NCBI GenBank assembly: GCA_037176885.1 | Contig: JAWWNJ010000054.1 | Coordinates: forward strand, 372,001 to 436,000 | DNA length: 64,000 nucleotides | From: Favolaschia claudopus | Lineage: Eukaryota; Basidiomycota; Agaricomycetes; Agaricales; Mycenaceae | Direction of reading: 5' to 3' | Position numbers and translations under genes: made by a program | Notes under the pieces: model-generated | Database searches by the model: none | What the model saw: the letters and a program-made list of their open reading frames with translations, nothing else | What the model was told of the DNA's origin: nothing | Shown: positions 9,034 through 20,600 of the stretch, piece by piece | Position numbering within the stretch: the stretch's first letter is position 1 | Layout: each line of letters opens with the position of its first letter

Positions 9034-11089
9034 TCAGTATACATTCACCTTGTTTTCAAGTGCAGATGGAAGCCAAGATTCTCAGACAAATTATGAGTAC
9101 TCGCCATGTACCGCTACCTGGAAGAGACGCGCCAGAAGAGAGCCCGAGAGCGTAAACGACTAGCGACACGATTGGCCCGCACAGGCTGAGCAGCAGAAAG
9201 GGAGGGAGGCGGGAGGCGGGGAGGATGGCGGTGGGAGGAAAGGAAAGAGCAAAGTCAAAAACGTACGATTTTATTTTATTCGACGTCGTTGATGACGCAA
9301 TGGCGCACGGACCATGCAGCGGGCACGTCGCTCGACAGCCTCGAGTCGTCGAGGTCTGGCGATTGTGAGTGGATGTTAGGGAAGCATGTGTTTATTGGGG
9401 GAGCTTGCTCCCCCTTTATCAGCTGTGCTAGACGGCTTTTTGATGGCGTCACTGCCCTTGACGTGCGCACGTCAAGATTGGCATGCTCCGAGTGATACGA
9501 TGTTCTTCCGTGTGATCCATCCTGATCCCTACTGATCCAGACTGATTGCAGCGTGATGGCGCATCCTTTTCAACTGATGGTGCACCCGTCCTTGACCCTG
9601 CCCGAGGCTGCTCAACGGAAGGGAAAATACAGTTCTCTATTTCATACACGGTACAGAGGAGCAGGTTCTGGCGCCATTAGTTTTCCAGAAAGTTGCTGTA
9701 AAGAGGCGATGAAAATAAATGATATCAATCTTGCGGCTTGCTCAGTTATAGTGTCTGTATAGAGAGACCACGGTTCTGAGTGGATAGGTATTCTATCGAT
9801 GATAAGCTCGTCAGAAATTTGATTGGTGGTTCATCCTCAGAACGTCGTTGCCCGGCATAAGTAAAGTTTTGTTCACAAGAGTAGAGTACTACTTGAGTAC
9901 TTATGTGCGTGAAAAAGAATCCAGCCGAATTATGCTTCCTAAACAACAGCACAACATTAATATTGTTAATCTGTGTGCCATATAAGAATTTACACAAGTT
10001 CCCCTGCTGTAGGCCGGTATTCCGGCATACAAATCATATTTTGTTGTTGACATACCTCGATTCCCCCTCGTTTGCTCTCAATATCTCGCTCTACCTCTTT
10101 CCGGCTCAATCTGTCTAGCTGGGATTTTCACTGGGGATCATAGCCGATCAGACACAGGGCTTTTGACAACCCCCCAAAAAAGGACAATCGATAGAGAATT
10201 CAAAGTTATCTATCCCCCATAAGGGAAGAATCATCCCCTGGCCACTTGCTCCTCGCGTAGTAGTTAGTGTGAATTTAGCGACGCAAAAGTCCACAGTCGT
10301 CACAAAACACATCTCATAAAGAATTCTTCCACTTTTGTAACTTAGATAGAAACGCCGTTGGCAAGAAAATAATGACAGAGCACGGTGAATTCCGTCACTT
10401 TCCCGTCGCTTGGTGAATAGATTTCTGACCGATACGCAATCGGAACAGACCGAGCTTTTAAGTTACAAGCGATGATAAATTGTCTTTTGGCGTAATATCA
10501 CCCCTAAACGCAGGCTAGCAAACACGATTAACCGAAAAGCTTCTCAGGCACCCACCGGATGGTCACGATGGTGCGTTACACAGATTTCCGTTGTGAAGAA
10601 TTTTGAAGTGGTAACGGTAACGTATGCTGTTCAAGCTGGTGGTTTAATCGGCCGAAATATTTCCTGTCCCGAAACATTTTTTGGTCCGACGAAAATATTT
10701 TTTTTCATCTGAATTTTGTTTGTTTGGTGAAATTTTTTCTTCCTCAATCTCAACACAAGACTTTATTTTGAGACCTCTTGACATATTTTCAGGCCAGCAG
10801 CCATGGGAGCAAGCTTTCACGGCTGTACATCCTCTTAGAAAGGGTTGGGGAGATGCTCTTCTTTGACCTCAAAGCTTGCTTGGTGTAGTGGTTATGTCCT
10901 GGTCGGGATGAGACGCATACCTGAGGCTCCACTGTACTTATGTATTTTTTGCCGGCCGGTGCGCAGCCTTTCCTGTTCAGGTGTCTTTTGCGAGTCACGA
11001 CCTAGCATTCCCTCTTCAATCACCACAAATGGCCGTCAAATAAAGCATATTTTTGAAACCGCTATTCACTACATGCAAGCTATCAATGT
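9034..11089. other. No gene recognised
   Basis: No supported coding region. Visible items are a GGGGGAGCTTGCTCCCCC palindrome (about 9396-9416), shared with the right end of the 8-kb element (about 58567-58588), and a TGTAGGCCGG..CCGGCATACAAA motif (about 10007-10033), also found at about 57548-57575. Both suggest decayed TE ends. Confidence 0.4.
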
Positions 11090-11847
11090 CTAAGTGGCTC
11101 TATAGAACTTGTGGAACTGGCGCACAGCTGCAACTGCATGCGCGATGAGGTGCTCCTTGTTGATGAAGACGGTCGACCAGAGTGCAATACCTTCGATCTG
11201 GCATTTTAGTCATGCCTTTGATTGTGAGTCCAGCGAGGGTGTCTCCATTTTGGGGGATGAGTCGGATGCGAGACCCTCTTTGCAATCACGTTCCACCAGG
11301 TCTCCTTCCACACACGCTCACACTGTTTATGATCAGAGCACTCTCCAAAGCACAAAGGCTTCACATTCTTGAGCTTGCCCGGAGTGAACGCGGTGCCAAT
11401 GCGCTCCTTGTCAATCTCCGCTTTAGCGCGCGTGATGATATTGAGAGTGATGGGTCCAAGAGCCAGAGCTTCGTCGTTGTCGAGAGAGCCGCAGACGGGG
11501 ATGAGGGTTTCCCCACAGCTCTGCACCCATTGATGTACCCTAAACTTGCGAGCGAGGTATAGCAAGCGTGAAGGCGAAAGTGAGCCTTCGGCATGTCACT
11601 GAGCGGAGTGAGAGACCTGAAAAACGACGAGTGTTAGAACCTTCCCAACAAACCATTCCGAAGAATAATGAAGCACGTACGACTTGAAGAAGTAGAGGAG
11701 AAAGTCATCATCCATATCTCCTCGGAAGTCACTCCCGACACCACAATGGGGTTTTGCTCAGTGCCCTCAGTAGGCAAGGCAGCTCCGTTGGGGTCACTTG
11801 TGGCAGGACCTTGAGGTATTCCGAATATAGCTAGTCAACACAGCTAA
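11090..11847 (-). pseudogene. BTB/POZ-domain protein gene, interrupted
   Basis: The minus strand reads like the basidiomycete BTB/POZ family. An exon has IFGIPQGPATSDP, TEGTEQNPIVVSGVTSEE and DDDFLLYFFKS, the family's phosphoregulated 'PIVL-G-V' strand region. After an intron (acceptor GTTTTTCAG) comes LLYLARKFRVHQWVQSCGET, DNDEALALGPITLNII and a C-terminal Cys-rich stretch (CFGECSDHKQCERVWKETWW). BTB domains of this type act as protein-interaction adaptors; the role of this copy is unknown. The N-terminal exon is separated by the TIR element inserted at 11857. There is a frame change near the DDDFLLYFF segment and an in-frame TGA near 11200, so it is a pseudogene. Its stop is at 11090. Confidence 0.6.
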
Positions 11848-12081
11848 GGGCAAGAGTAGTCTCGTGACCAGACTCTTATGCCATCCCAAAGGGAACCCTG
11901 TCATAAGAAATTGCAGGTCATGAAAAGGAAGAAGTGAGCAAAACGAGGGGAAGTAAAGTCCACATACTGTGGGAAAACACCATCAAACTTGATAAGGCCA
12001 TGGTACGGTTATGTGGCCGTTGATTGTTCCAGACTCTTATGACAGGGTTCCCTTTGAGATGGCATAAGAGTCTGGTCACGA

Positions 12082-13300
12082 AGCTACGGGCCTTCGGCGC
12101 CCAAGGCCACCGGACTCCCCTCCCCGTCCTCTACAGAAGTCTCGAAACGATTCCATTACCAAGTCCCCACATTCGTCCCGCGTAATCAAGAAAGGCCGAG
12201 CTGATGGTCCTGACGCATCACCCGCCACCGTCTCCAGCGGCACCACGACCAACCAACCAGTCACCCCCACCCCCCGCCATGACCACGCCCCAAACTCAGC
12301 GCCCCCGCAGGCCACCGTCCCTCAGTCCCACACAACGATCGACTACCTGTCCACCAAGCTCAGAAAGGAAGCAACGGCTTTTCTGGAGACACGCCGTGAA
12401 TTCCAACAATGCATACAAGACCATTACATAGATAACCCTGTGGAGATTCCCCAAGGCACGGAGGACAACCTTGCAGCCCTCCTCCCCTTGTTTATCGAGA
12501 TCACTGAAACTCTTGAACCTTGGACATCAAAACTTAAGCGCCTCGTCACTCCCGAACCCGACCCGGAACCCAGCATGGCTCCTGTAAGCCCACCCAGCCC
12601 CACCACATTTGCAGAGGCCGTCAAGGCAGAACCTGTGCGCCCACATACCTCCCAGCCGAAGCGCCCCTCACGTCCCGCTCCTAAACGGAGCCCAACGGTG
12701 TCGCCCAAACCGACGATTTCATCCACTCGGTTGATCATTGACCTGTCCAACGCCCACCCCACGAAGAAACCACACCCCGATTCACTATGCAGGGCCATCA
12801 ACAGCGTTCTAGATGGTCGGCTAGCAGTTAGCGCCACCTCCATGTCCCAGAGTGGCAACCTGGTTCTCCACGCAACTGCGCCGGCTTGCTCATCCCAGGC
12901 GCTCGCAGCCCACCGCTCGCTGCTATGGAGGACCATCGCTCTACTTCTGGGATGCGCCCTCGATGCTGAACCGCCCATTTACCCCGCAGACCCATGGCAC
13001 AAGGTGGTTTTCCACCGAGTGCCAATCTTGGAGGAGGGAGGGCTTCCGCACTCTCGCGACTTTGTGCGCGAGTTGGCGAAGCGCAACCAACTTCCAGGTG
13101 CACAGTATCGAATTGGTAATGTCCGCTTCCTTCACAAGCGGGATAGCATCCCCCAGTCGGAAGTGTCTGTCCGCGTGGACTTCATCGAGGAGGAGGATGC
13201 GCGTCGCTTCTTACAGGACGGCATCTTCCTCTATGGATCACATTGTCGGGCCACCCCGTACAAAGCTCGGGCTTCAAGCGGACGGCGCCCCCCGAGGTAA
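12082..13300 (+). CDS. ORF1/gag-like protein of the LINE, 5'-truncated
   Basis: An open frame from the 5' boundary of the insertion to the stop at 13298-13300, about 400 codons. No ATG begins it, so it is read as 5'-truncated. It has a Pro/Ser-rich middle (TPEPDPEPSMAP, RPSRPAPKRSPTVSPKP), then the conserved core of fungal LINE ORF1 proteins: TRLIIDLSNAHPTKKPHPD, SGNLVLHATAP and WHKVVFHRVPI, and a RRM-like end (SVRVDFIEEEDARRFLQDGI). Zinc knuckles normally follow in the family; here the frame ends first. It is predicted to bind element RNA. The frame is clean, suggesting fairly recent insertion. Confidence 0.65.
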
Positions 13301-13520
13301 TGGCTGACTGCCACTTATGCCCCATTTTTTCTTCACCTATGGTTCCTATGTCGAGCTATTGTTCTCACAGTCGATGGAAGCGCTCACCCACCTACTCCAA
13401 GACTATACTCTACCAACCACGGTCGAACCCTCACTAGAATTACTTTTTCACTTATTTATTGCCCTTTGGGCACCGCGTCCTAGTAGTTGGTTTACTTGTT
13501 GCGGTATAGAAATGCTGATA

Positions 13521-13553
<33 letters not shown>
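12082..13553 (+). mobile_element. LINE fragment with poly(A) tail and 11-bp TSD
   Basis: A retroposed segment with an ORF1-like frame, about 220 bp of 3' UTR and a 32-A tail (13522-13553). It is flanked by TCTGGTCACGA at 12071-12081 and 13554-13564, an 11-bp duplication of the TIR of the element it entered. It lacks endonuclease and RT, so it was mobilised in trans. Confidence 0.85.
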
Positions 13554-13558
<5 letters not shown>

Positions 13559-13578
13559 TCACGAGACTAGGGCAAGAG

Positions 13579-14280
13579 GCGCTTGATCTCATTGTCGTGG
13601 ACATGGTTCTCACGACACCCTCCCCCCCCAAATAAGGAGATTGTTTGGCGCGCACAAACAAATCTCTCCTCCGCCTTTGCAGGTCAATACAAGCTTATCC
13701 CACATTTCAAAAGAGTCCCAATATGTTGTATATCCAAACTATGCCTAAGACTGAGATACTTTGACAAAATCGAGAGGCGAATCGAATGAACAGCGTAGGA
13801 ATCGTTGGTGGTGGTCGGTGAGGTTCTCGGGGTCTTGACAGCAAGGTTTTGGGTAGTCGCGGTCAGCAGGTTTTGCCCCTTGGCAGTGTCGGAAAAATCC
13901 TAAACCGGTTATCATCAAGGGTGCGCCGACATCCCAAAAAAAGATATAGGGCCGACTTCAGCTCGGACTAATATACTACGTAAGCGTTCCCACGCACCAT
14001 ATACGGTGATATCCTCTCACGCTTTAGTTGCCGGTGCGCTGCTGAACTTTCAACGGACCAACTGGACGTCCAAAATGTGTTCAAATCAACTTCAAATCAT
14101 CTATGGGATGGTTTGGCAAATGGCATCCATCAAGTCCTTTTTACTCAGGCAGGAACCTGCCGGACAACACTTTTAATCCAGAGGCAGAGCCAAACATGAA
14201 CACATTGTTACCAAAACTGTGTCCGGGACTGATGTTTCAAGCAAGGACTCATTTCATCACTTCATACCATAACTAGGCGC
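13579..14280. other. No gene recognised
   Basis: Between two LINE copies. The first 100 bp may hold the separated upstream part of the BTB gene (minus-strand ENHVHDNEIKRLLP), but I cannot confirm it. Nothing else is supported. Confidence 0.3.
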
Positions 14281-14339
14281 TTCTAAGCACCTCCGGGACT
14301 GCGTCCCGACCCACAAACTAGGGGGTCAAAGAATTTTTT

Positions 14340-14412
14340 TCTGGCCTGGCGGCCGGACTAACTGACCGGCCCTAGGTCGCCGGTTTAAACACCGGCGCAC
14401 CCTTGCGGGGAC
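14340..14412 (+). other. tRNA-like fold in the LINE 5' region
   Basis: A long stem GGCCGG..CCGGCC with loop ACTAACTGA is followed by an arm GCCGG-TTTAAACA-CCGGC and then GCACC. The second arm resembles a T-arm, with a B-box-like GGTTTAAACACC. A proper acceptor stem and A box are not clear, so this is not a functional tRNA gene call. Confidence 0.3.
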
Positions 14413-14455
14413 GCTCCAGAATCTCACGTCCCAGCGGTCAACACTGAATATCTTC

Positions 14456-14800
14456 ATGACGATGAATTCAAATCCACAAGCCGCTCCCCTTCTCACCACG
14501 CAAGCTGAAGAATTGGACCGACAGATTAAGGAACAGCAAGCCGCGGTTGATCAAGTCAAGAGTGAAGTGGCAACACTCAACCGACACTTCTCCCCGACGC
14601 TGTCTATCACCGAACGCCGACATGTCCCCGAACCTCAGCCCTCCTCTTCGCGTCCTCGTCCCGAGCCGACCGATCAGCCATCTACCAATCGCCCACGTCA
14701 TTCTGACGATAACGAGGAGGAAGATGTTAGAGCCATGGTCGAGGTACGCCTCTGCCCACCTCCGCTAGACCCATCTCACGCCCTGCGTCTTCAGGATTAA
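14456..14800 (+). pseudogene. LINE ORF1 remnant
   Basis: 114 codons from an ATG. There is a predicted coiled coil (AEELDRQIKEQQAAVDQVKS) followed by a Pro/Ser/Arg-rich segment (EPQPSSSRPRPEPTDQP) and an acidic stretch (DDNEEED). It is shorter than expected for ORF1, and the frame ends before any nucleic-acid-binding domain. Confidence 0.5.
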
Positions 14801-14942
14801 AGACACAGCCAAGGAATAAGAGAGGGGAACAGCGTAGAGGTAGACAGAGGTTGTTACACACCAATACTGTACATGCTTTCATTATCATGTTTCTATCTGT
14901 CGTGATGCTACCTGTGCTCGCTTCCCACGATTCAGAGACGTC

Positions 14943-15720
14943 ATGAAGCAGTCGGCAGTTTACGATGCCACTTCATCGCTGCGCCCCAACGCCTTTGTTA
15001 TCAACGAAACCAAATCCACATCCACGGTGGCTTCACGCATCCAAGTCAAGGGGTATATGACATACAAATCCCAGGGTGTCCGAACAGAAGGGAAAAGCAA
15101 AACGGGCAAATGGGGTGTCATTGTAGGGATAGAAGACTCCCTCCACGCTCAGCGCGTCGAGGTGAGTCCATCCCTGCCTTAAAGGACGGGCAGTCGTTTT
15201 GGACGTGATTATCCCAACATCCAACGGAAAGGGATTCTGCCATCGTTTCATCGGACTTTATGGGGAATTTGAGGAGGAGGAAGCATCGAACTTCTGGAGG
15301 CTGATCATTCACCTCTGTCAACAAGCCCCATACTCATGGTCCATCGAAGGAGATTGTAACGCAACCACCTCATCCGTAGAATCCACCGGCGAAAATTATC
15401 GATTAACTCACGCTAGACGCCAATATGCTGACTTCCTGCGCATAACCAACGGTAAAGACCTTTGGATGGAGCAGCCGGACCGAAATGCGACAAACACCTT
15501 CACCTACAAAGGGCCGTTCGGACAGAGCATCATTGACAGGATGGCGCACTCGACTGTGGGGGTATTGGGGGGTTCAATCGCCATCTCGAAGGTGTTCATT
15601 CCAGCCACGGATCCCCGAGCAATTGTAGCGTCTATCGCCCTATGCGCCTCGTCTATATTACCGTTTCCAAACTACCTACTATATGAAATCCCCGCCAACC
15701 CTTACCGTACTGCTGCATAG
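14943..15720 (+). pseudogene. LINE apurinic-type endonuclease domain, frameshifted
   Basis: Two frames encode an endonuclease/exonuclease/phosphatase fold. The first has ATSSLRPNAFVINETKS (the catalytic E of the N-E-T box) and KWGVIVGIED. The second (15199-15720) has HRFIGLYGEFEEEEASNFW, SWSIEGDCNATTSSVES (the G-D-x-N motif), DLWMEQPDRNATNTFTYKG and the C-terminal S/T-D-H region with H replaced by P (IPATDPRAIVAS). The family normally has SDH or TDH there, so the site is probably dead as well as split. Confidence 0.7.
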
Positions 15721-16129
15721 CTCTTCCGTAGCCAGGTACAGCATATATTAGAACCCCCTCCAATATGGAATTCTCAAGCAGAAGTTCCGGCCTTCTCCAC
15801 GCCATTCTATGACCCTCGCTCGATCTACCCAAGACGAAGTAGAAAATATCAATTTGATTCGTTCTCGAAGGCTGTCGAGGAGCTTCTCGCCTCAGACGAC
15901 GTGCGCGCGACTCGCATTAATGACGAGGAGACTTGGACAACAGTTTACAAAAGGTTCACCGACATTCTTCACGAAGCAGCGCATTCCTGTTTCGAATACC
16001 CCAAGGCAGAATTTAGGCAAGGAAAAAGACAAGTCACCAGCCCCACCCTCTGAGCTATCGTCAAGGAAATCCGAAGAGTAAACCGACTGCTTTCTGCGCT
16101 CTCGTCCCGCCATCTTCACAGTCCAAGGT

Positions 16130-17190
16130 GCCTTCATGAATGTTGGGCTCGATGCCTCGATCATACTTCAACGCGTATCAAGCTGCTCCGCAAACGGATC
16201 CTTCGAGAAGAATCATGCCCTTTGACTCTTACCTGGAGTCGATTCGACGTGCGTTGAACAAGTTACGGTACCGGGATGAGAAAGCGGAGATCCTCCGTCG
16301 ACAGGACCTCACAACACGAAACAAAATCCGCGGCGCACTTCTTGCCACTTGGCGGGTCGACAAAGAGGCTCTACGGACCAAACATTTACAATCCACCGCC
16401 TCTGGCCCTCTCATCGGAGGAGTATCCAACTGGTTTCATCACTTCCCCGGAGGGAATCAAAACGGGAACGATGTCGTACTAAATTGTGGTTGAATTATTG
16501 AATTTTCAGATAACCATCCTCAGTGAAGTCAACTACATATCATGGCAACCATCCACAAACGCGGTGCTCGCACGCAACGGGCAAACACCCGAGGTGTATG
16601 TTTCAACAACCAATTAGTCAACATCCCATTTGCCTGGCTTAACTCACTCCTTGTTCCGTACATCGCTAAACTTGAAATCCTCCCACAAGGCCAGATTGCA
16701 ACGCAACCGGGAGTGCAAGGACGTGATCTAATCTCGTTCCTGGCCCAAGTTGAAGCCTGGTCAAATCGGGAGAAGCAGCCCATTTTTGCGCTGAGTCGTG
16801 ACCAAAAGAAGGGATTCGACCATCTCGAAACTCAGGGATTCTATGACGCTGTGGAGGCATACGGTCCTCCTCCGCAATGATAGAATTTGACCGTTCTGCA
16901 CAAGCCGATGTCCCATATCGAATCAAAACGGCCTACGGGCTTACGGATGAAATCATCGTGTCAGGCGTAACCAAACAAGGACTGCCACTGTCCCCCCTGA
17001 AGGCGACACTGACAACAAGTCTAGAAAACCACAGGTTACACGATGAGGCACAGGCTGAAGACGGGGCTCTCATTATCTCCTCGCACCAATCCCGAATTCA
17101 CAAGCAACATCTCCCGAGTGACTCCCTTCGCCTCCCAGTGGTGGCTGCGAGCCTGACTCTTTCTGTCCTACCACTTTTTCCCGTCTAAAT
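16130..17190 (+). pseudogene. LINE reverse transcriptase fragments
   Basis: Separated pieces: WFHHFPGGNQNGNDVVLNC; then VNIPFAWLNSLLVPYIAKL with PGVQGRDLISFLAQVEAW; the motif A region FALSRDQKKGFDHLETQGFY; and after a stop IEFDRSAQADVPYRIKTAYG and SGVTKQGLPLSPLKATLTTS, the template-grip region between motifs A and C. The catalytic F-x-D-D box is not present. Multiple stops show long inactivity. Confidence 0.7.
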
Positions 17191-17280
17191 CCCTCAAGAA
17201 ATGAGCTGTTTTTGTTCGAGCCTTGCTTGCTATCTTCGCATCCTGCACGGGCTATCGGTGGTGAAAACGCGTCCAGGATG

Positions 17281-17352
17281 GTGGATTGGAGGCCGTTTGA
17301 TGCGAATTTCCTTATTTGGGGTGGCATCAGATTTTGCCGCCACTGTACGAAA
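17281..17352 (+). repeat. Single end of the CAGTGGCGGCAAAATC TA-site MITE
   Basis: The tract ending GGCATCAGATTTTGCCGCCACTG followed by TA matches the right end of the complete MITE at 39949-40329. No partner end is visible upstream, so it is a fragment. Confidence 0.6.
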
Positions 17353-17675
17353 GGTTTCCGCCCAATTTCCGCCTGTGACCCCCATTTTGGCGCGTTTTTG
17401 GGCCCCAAAAGGGGGGAGTAGGCTCAGAGTAATGTTGCCGTTACTCAGAAAGTCGAGTCTCGACTTGAAAAGTCGACTTCGGGAGCAACTCGACTCGACT
17501 CGACTCGACTTCGGTGGATCTAAGTCATTTGAAGTTGCTCGAAGTCGACTCGAGTCGCTCAAGTCAGCCGGTTTCTGTAGAAATTGACAAGAGATGATAT
17601 GAGCACATTAGAGGTATAGATGACATAGGTAGAATGTTGTAACACATCGGCGGGATGTACAAATGGTAATTAATG

Positions 17676-20600
17676 TTACACAAGTCTGTCCTCTGGCATA
17701 TTTATGTACTCGTTGTCCGCAAATTCAAGAGAAAATGTAAGTTGTGAGCGAGCACCGGCTCTCTCCGGTTCTATAGTACTCGCAACAAGCCTTCGCAGCC
17801 AATCTTCATCGTCTTCCGCAGCCGGATTAGACTGCCATCCCGACATGAAGTTGAGTCGTGATTTCTTGAAGTTGAATTTGAGCATCTGTAACGCCTCCAT
17901 CAGAATGGGACTTATACGATTGCGCCGCTTTGTATCAGTCTCTGCCGACGAAGAGAAAACCCGCTCGGAAGGAACTGATGTCGCCTGGATGGGAGCATAA
18001 TCACAGAATAGACGGTAGATTCTGGGCCAGGTCTGTTTTCCGTGATTCTAACAACGTTAGAGTGGTGGTTTGAGTATGGAATGACGTCGTACTTACTGTC
18101 CAGTATCCGATCATGTCTGTTTGCTGACGTGAAGGTATCGGGCTACTCATGTAGTGCTTCATCTCGTCTTCAACGGTCTGAATCACAGTGCCAGTGTTGG
18201 CATTATCGGAGAAATCAAGTGTCTGTGAAACATTGCGAAAACGGGCGGCAGCTCTCGCTATTCCGGCATAGGCAGCAGCCGGTGTCCCGGACCTGGAATG
18301 GGAACGGGAAGGTGCACGCGAGTCCGAGCCAGAGTTTAGCGGGGACTCGGATGCAGGTGTATCGTTGTCGGCATCTTCGTAAGTTCGAAGCTAGAACTCA
18401 AACCCGTGAATATTTGCTGTATGAACAAAAGAAAATGCCAGACCTTTTCGAGAATTATTTTCTTGGCTTCGTCTGATTCTCTTCGGGTCCAATTTTTTCT
18501 GATCCATTCAAATCGAATACAAGGATTGATGACTGCGAGTTGAACTCATCAAACAGCTCAAACAGCATAGGGTAGAAAGAAAGTTACACATGGCAATGAT
18601 GTAGGCATCCGTGTCTCCCATTTTGTTATAGTATTTCTTTGCGATCGCTAAGCCGGGGTTGATGAATCGTTGAATATTCGCACTCCAGAGATCGGCATCA
18701 TCCAACCATGCACTGACAAACAGCTCAAAGGACGGGATGGCGCCGGCCAAGATTGGCATGTTTTCAGACGACATAGCCGTTTGGACGGTATGTGGTTGCT
18801 AAAAATATATCAGAGTGGTAGTGTCAGGTCAAACAAACGCTGTAAATACCTCGAGTATCAATTCCATCAGCTCCAATTTATTCCAGTGCTCGTCCTCCAA
18901 TTTGTGGGCGAATGTTCGGACATCCCGGGTCTTCAGAGCGAAAAATGTGTAGAGGGGCTGAGATGAAGCAATGAATGACACAAGGTTTGTTCGCATAATG
19001 ATCTGAACTCACCTGGCGTAGGTATCGCAGCCGTCGGAGCATGTAAAACACCGAGTCCCATCGTGTTTTCACATCCGGTAAAACAGTAACATTCGCAAGC
19101 GTCACTGGGGTGAAATCTGATTCACTCACACTCCAGTCTGCATTACGATTGCCTGTCGTGATGATCTCTTGCAGCATGTCGCGGCGCTGACCCGACTTTC
19201 GGACGAAAGCGACAGTTTTGCGAGCACGACGATCGGGCCAGCCTTCTTCTTCCTACGTGTGACGCGTGTTGCTGGGGGTGGAGCGTCGGAAGAATCTGTC
19301 TCTGTTGCGGTGCTGGTTTCGGAATCAGAATAAAGAGGATCATTGTCGCTCTTCTCCATAACCTTGATCACAGCTTGAGAACATAAATTGATAACATGAG
19401 CAAAGCACCGAATGTAATTCTGCTTCTCATCAAACAAAAACCCCGCCTCAAGTAGCAGCTTGCTGAGGCAGGCCAACATTGATCCATTATTGGATGCATT
19501 TTCAAGCGTAAAGTGCCCAACCTTTGAATTTATTCAGCACAGGCAAGAGAAAATAAGAGACAAAACCCATGCATGCGTACTTTATCGAGTATTCCAGCGC
19601 TCCTGAGAATGTTGAACACAATCCGTGCGAGACGATGCCCACTGTGTGCACCGCGAACACGTCTAAATGCCAACAATGCTTGCCGCAACACAACTTGATT
19701 GTCTTCCTTTCTGTGTCCTAGCCAGTGCGCGGTGATCGCAAGATACGGGTGCAAACCCTTCGAACTCCAGATATCAGCAGTAAAGCTAATTTTTCCGAGA
19801 GACGCCTAGATCTTCATAATCAGTAATCTATAACTTCAGAATAGAGTAACGAGACGACCTGCAGAGCAATCTTGAGTTCTTCATAGTATAGAGTCCAGGC
19901 ATCGATGATCCGATTCCGAAGTTTGGTGCGGTGCGGAATATCTTCGTCGGCCAACGACTCCCGTAGGAGGAGCAATAACTTTCGAAAGTCTTCGTTTTCT
20001 ATCAGATTGATAGACTACAGTCAACTCAGACAGCGACCGTGGATCAAAGAAAGAGAGGAAAAACATAAGATAGAGAGCGTGGGATCCCCGCACCCTTATG
20101 TCAGCATCACACTGTGACATTGTCACGCTCGACGTCGAGATAGCACGATGCTAAGGTCCATCCAGCTCCCCTAGCTCACCCCCTCCCGAACACATCACGT
20201 GATCATATGATGGCTGAGGGTTCGATTCCGGGAGGTGGTCTGCGCTTTTTCGAAGTGCTTTTCCGACTTTATGCCCAGCATCGCCCAGTATTATGCGCGG
20301 TGGGACCTGGCGAGACGGAATAATGTACTAAATTGACCTTGAAGCATTTTGAGAGGTTCAAGCCCCCAACATCACCAATTAAGGGTGTCTCCAGTGAATT
20401 GTAGTGTTTATTGTTTTCTGCCTCCCAAAATTTCACCATATTTATGGACTAACCCAGAGCAGAGGTTTCACATTCCATATATTGATTACTAGATATAAGG
20501 GCTATGAACTTTCAAGGACTATAAGAGACACAATCAAGAGACACAATTTATTTCCTTGGCATACAATTGAAACCCTCCCAACCTCCTCAATTGGGTTGGA

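Larger units (their letters stand above)
11857..13569. mobile_element. Short TIR element (230 bp) related to the 8-kb helicase/DUF6589 element, split by a LINE insertion
   Basis: The element consists of 11857-12081 plus 13565-13569. The ends TAGTCTCGTGACCAGACTC.. form long TIRs, flanked by the 9-bp TSD GGGCAAGAG (11848-11856 and 13570-13578). The end sequence and the subterminal hairpin (AGGGAACCCTGTCATAAGAG), with GGCCACATAACCGTACC beyond it, match the left end of the element at 50645 over about 90 bp, so this is a non-autonomous derivative. It lies in or beside an intron of the BTB gene. A LINE fragment is inserted in its right TIR. Confidence 0.8.
14285..17190 (+). mobile_element. Decayed LINE (non-LTR retrotransposon), 3' end missing
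   Basis: 5' UTR (from about 14285), ORF1 remnant (14456-14800), endonuclease (14943-15720) and RT fragments (about 16130-17190) in the right order on the plus strand, with stops and frameshifts throughout. It lacks the catalytic 'DD' RT box and everything after it, and no poly(A) tail is present. Confidence 0.75.

Noticed and set aside
9396..9416. GGGGGAGCTTGCTCCCCC palindrome as another end of the 8-kb element
   Set aside because: Only the palindrome and a few flanking bases are shared; the TIR is not present nearby.
10874..10940. A-box-like TGGTGTAGTGGTTATGTC suggesting a tRNA or SINE
   Set aside because: The expected B box is missing, and no cloverleaf forms.
13522..13553. The 32-A run as an assembly artefact
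   Set aside because: It lies exactly between the LINE 3' UTR and the second copy of the 11-bp TSD, as a real poly(A) tail would.
20150..20260. tRNA-like GGGTTCGATTCC followed by a T-run
   Set aside because: No acceptor stem or D-arm pairs with it, and the region is part of an inner inverted repeat of the element at 20068.
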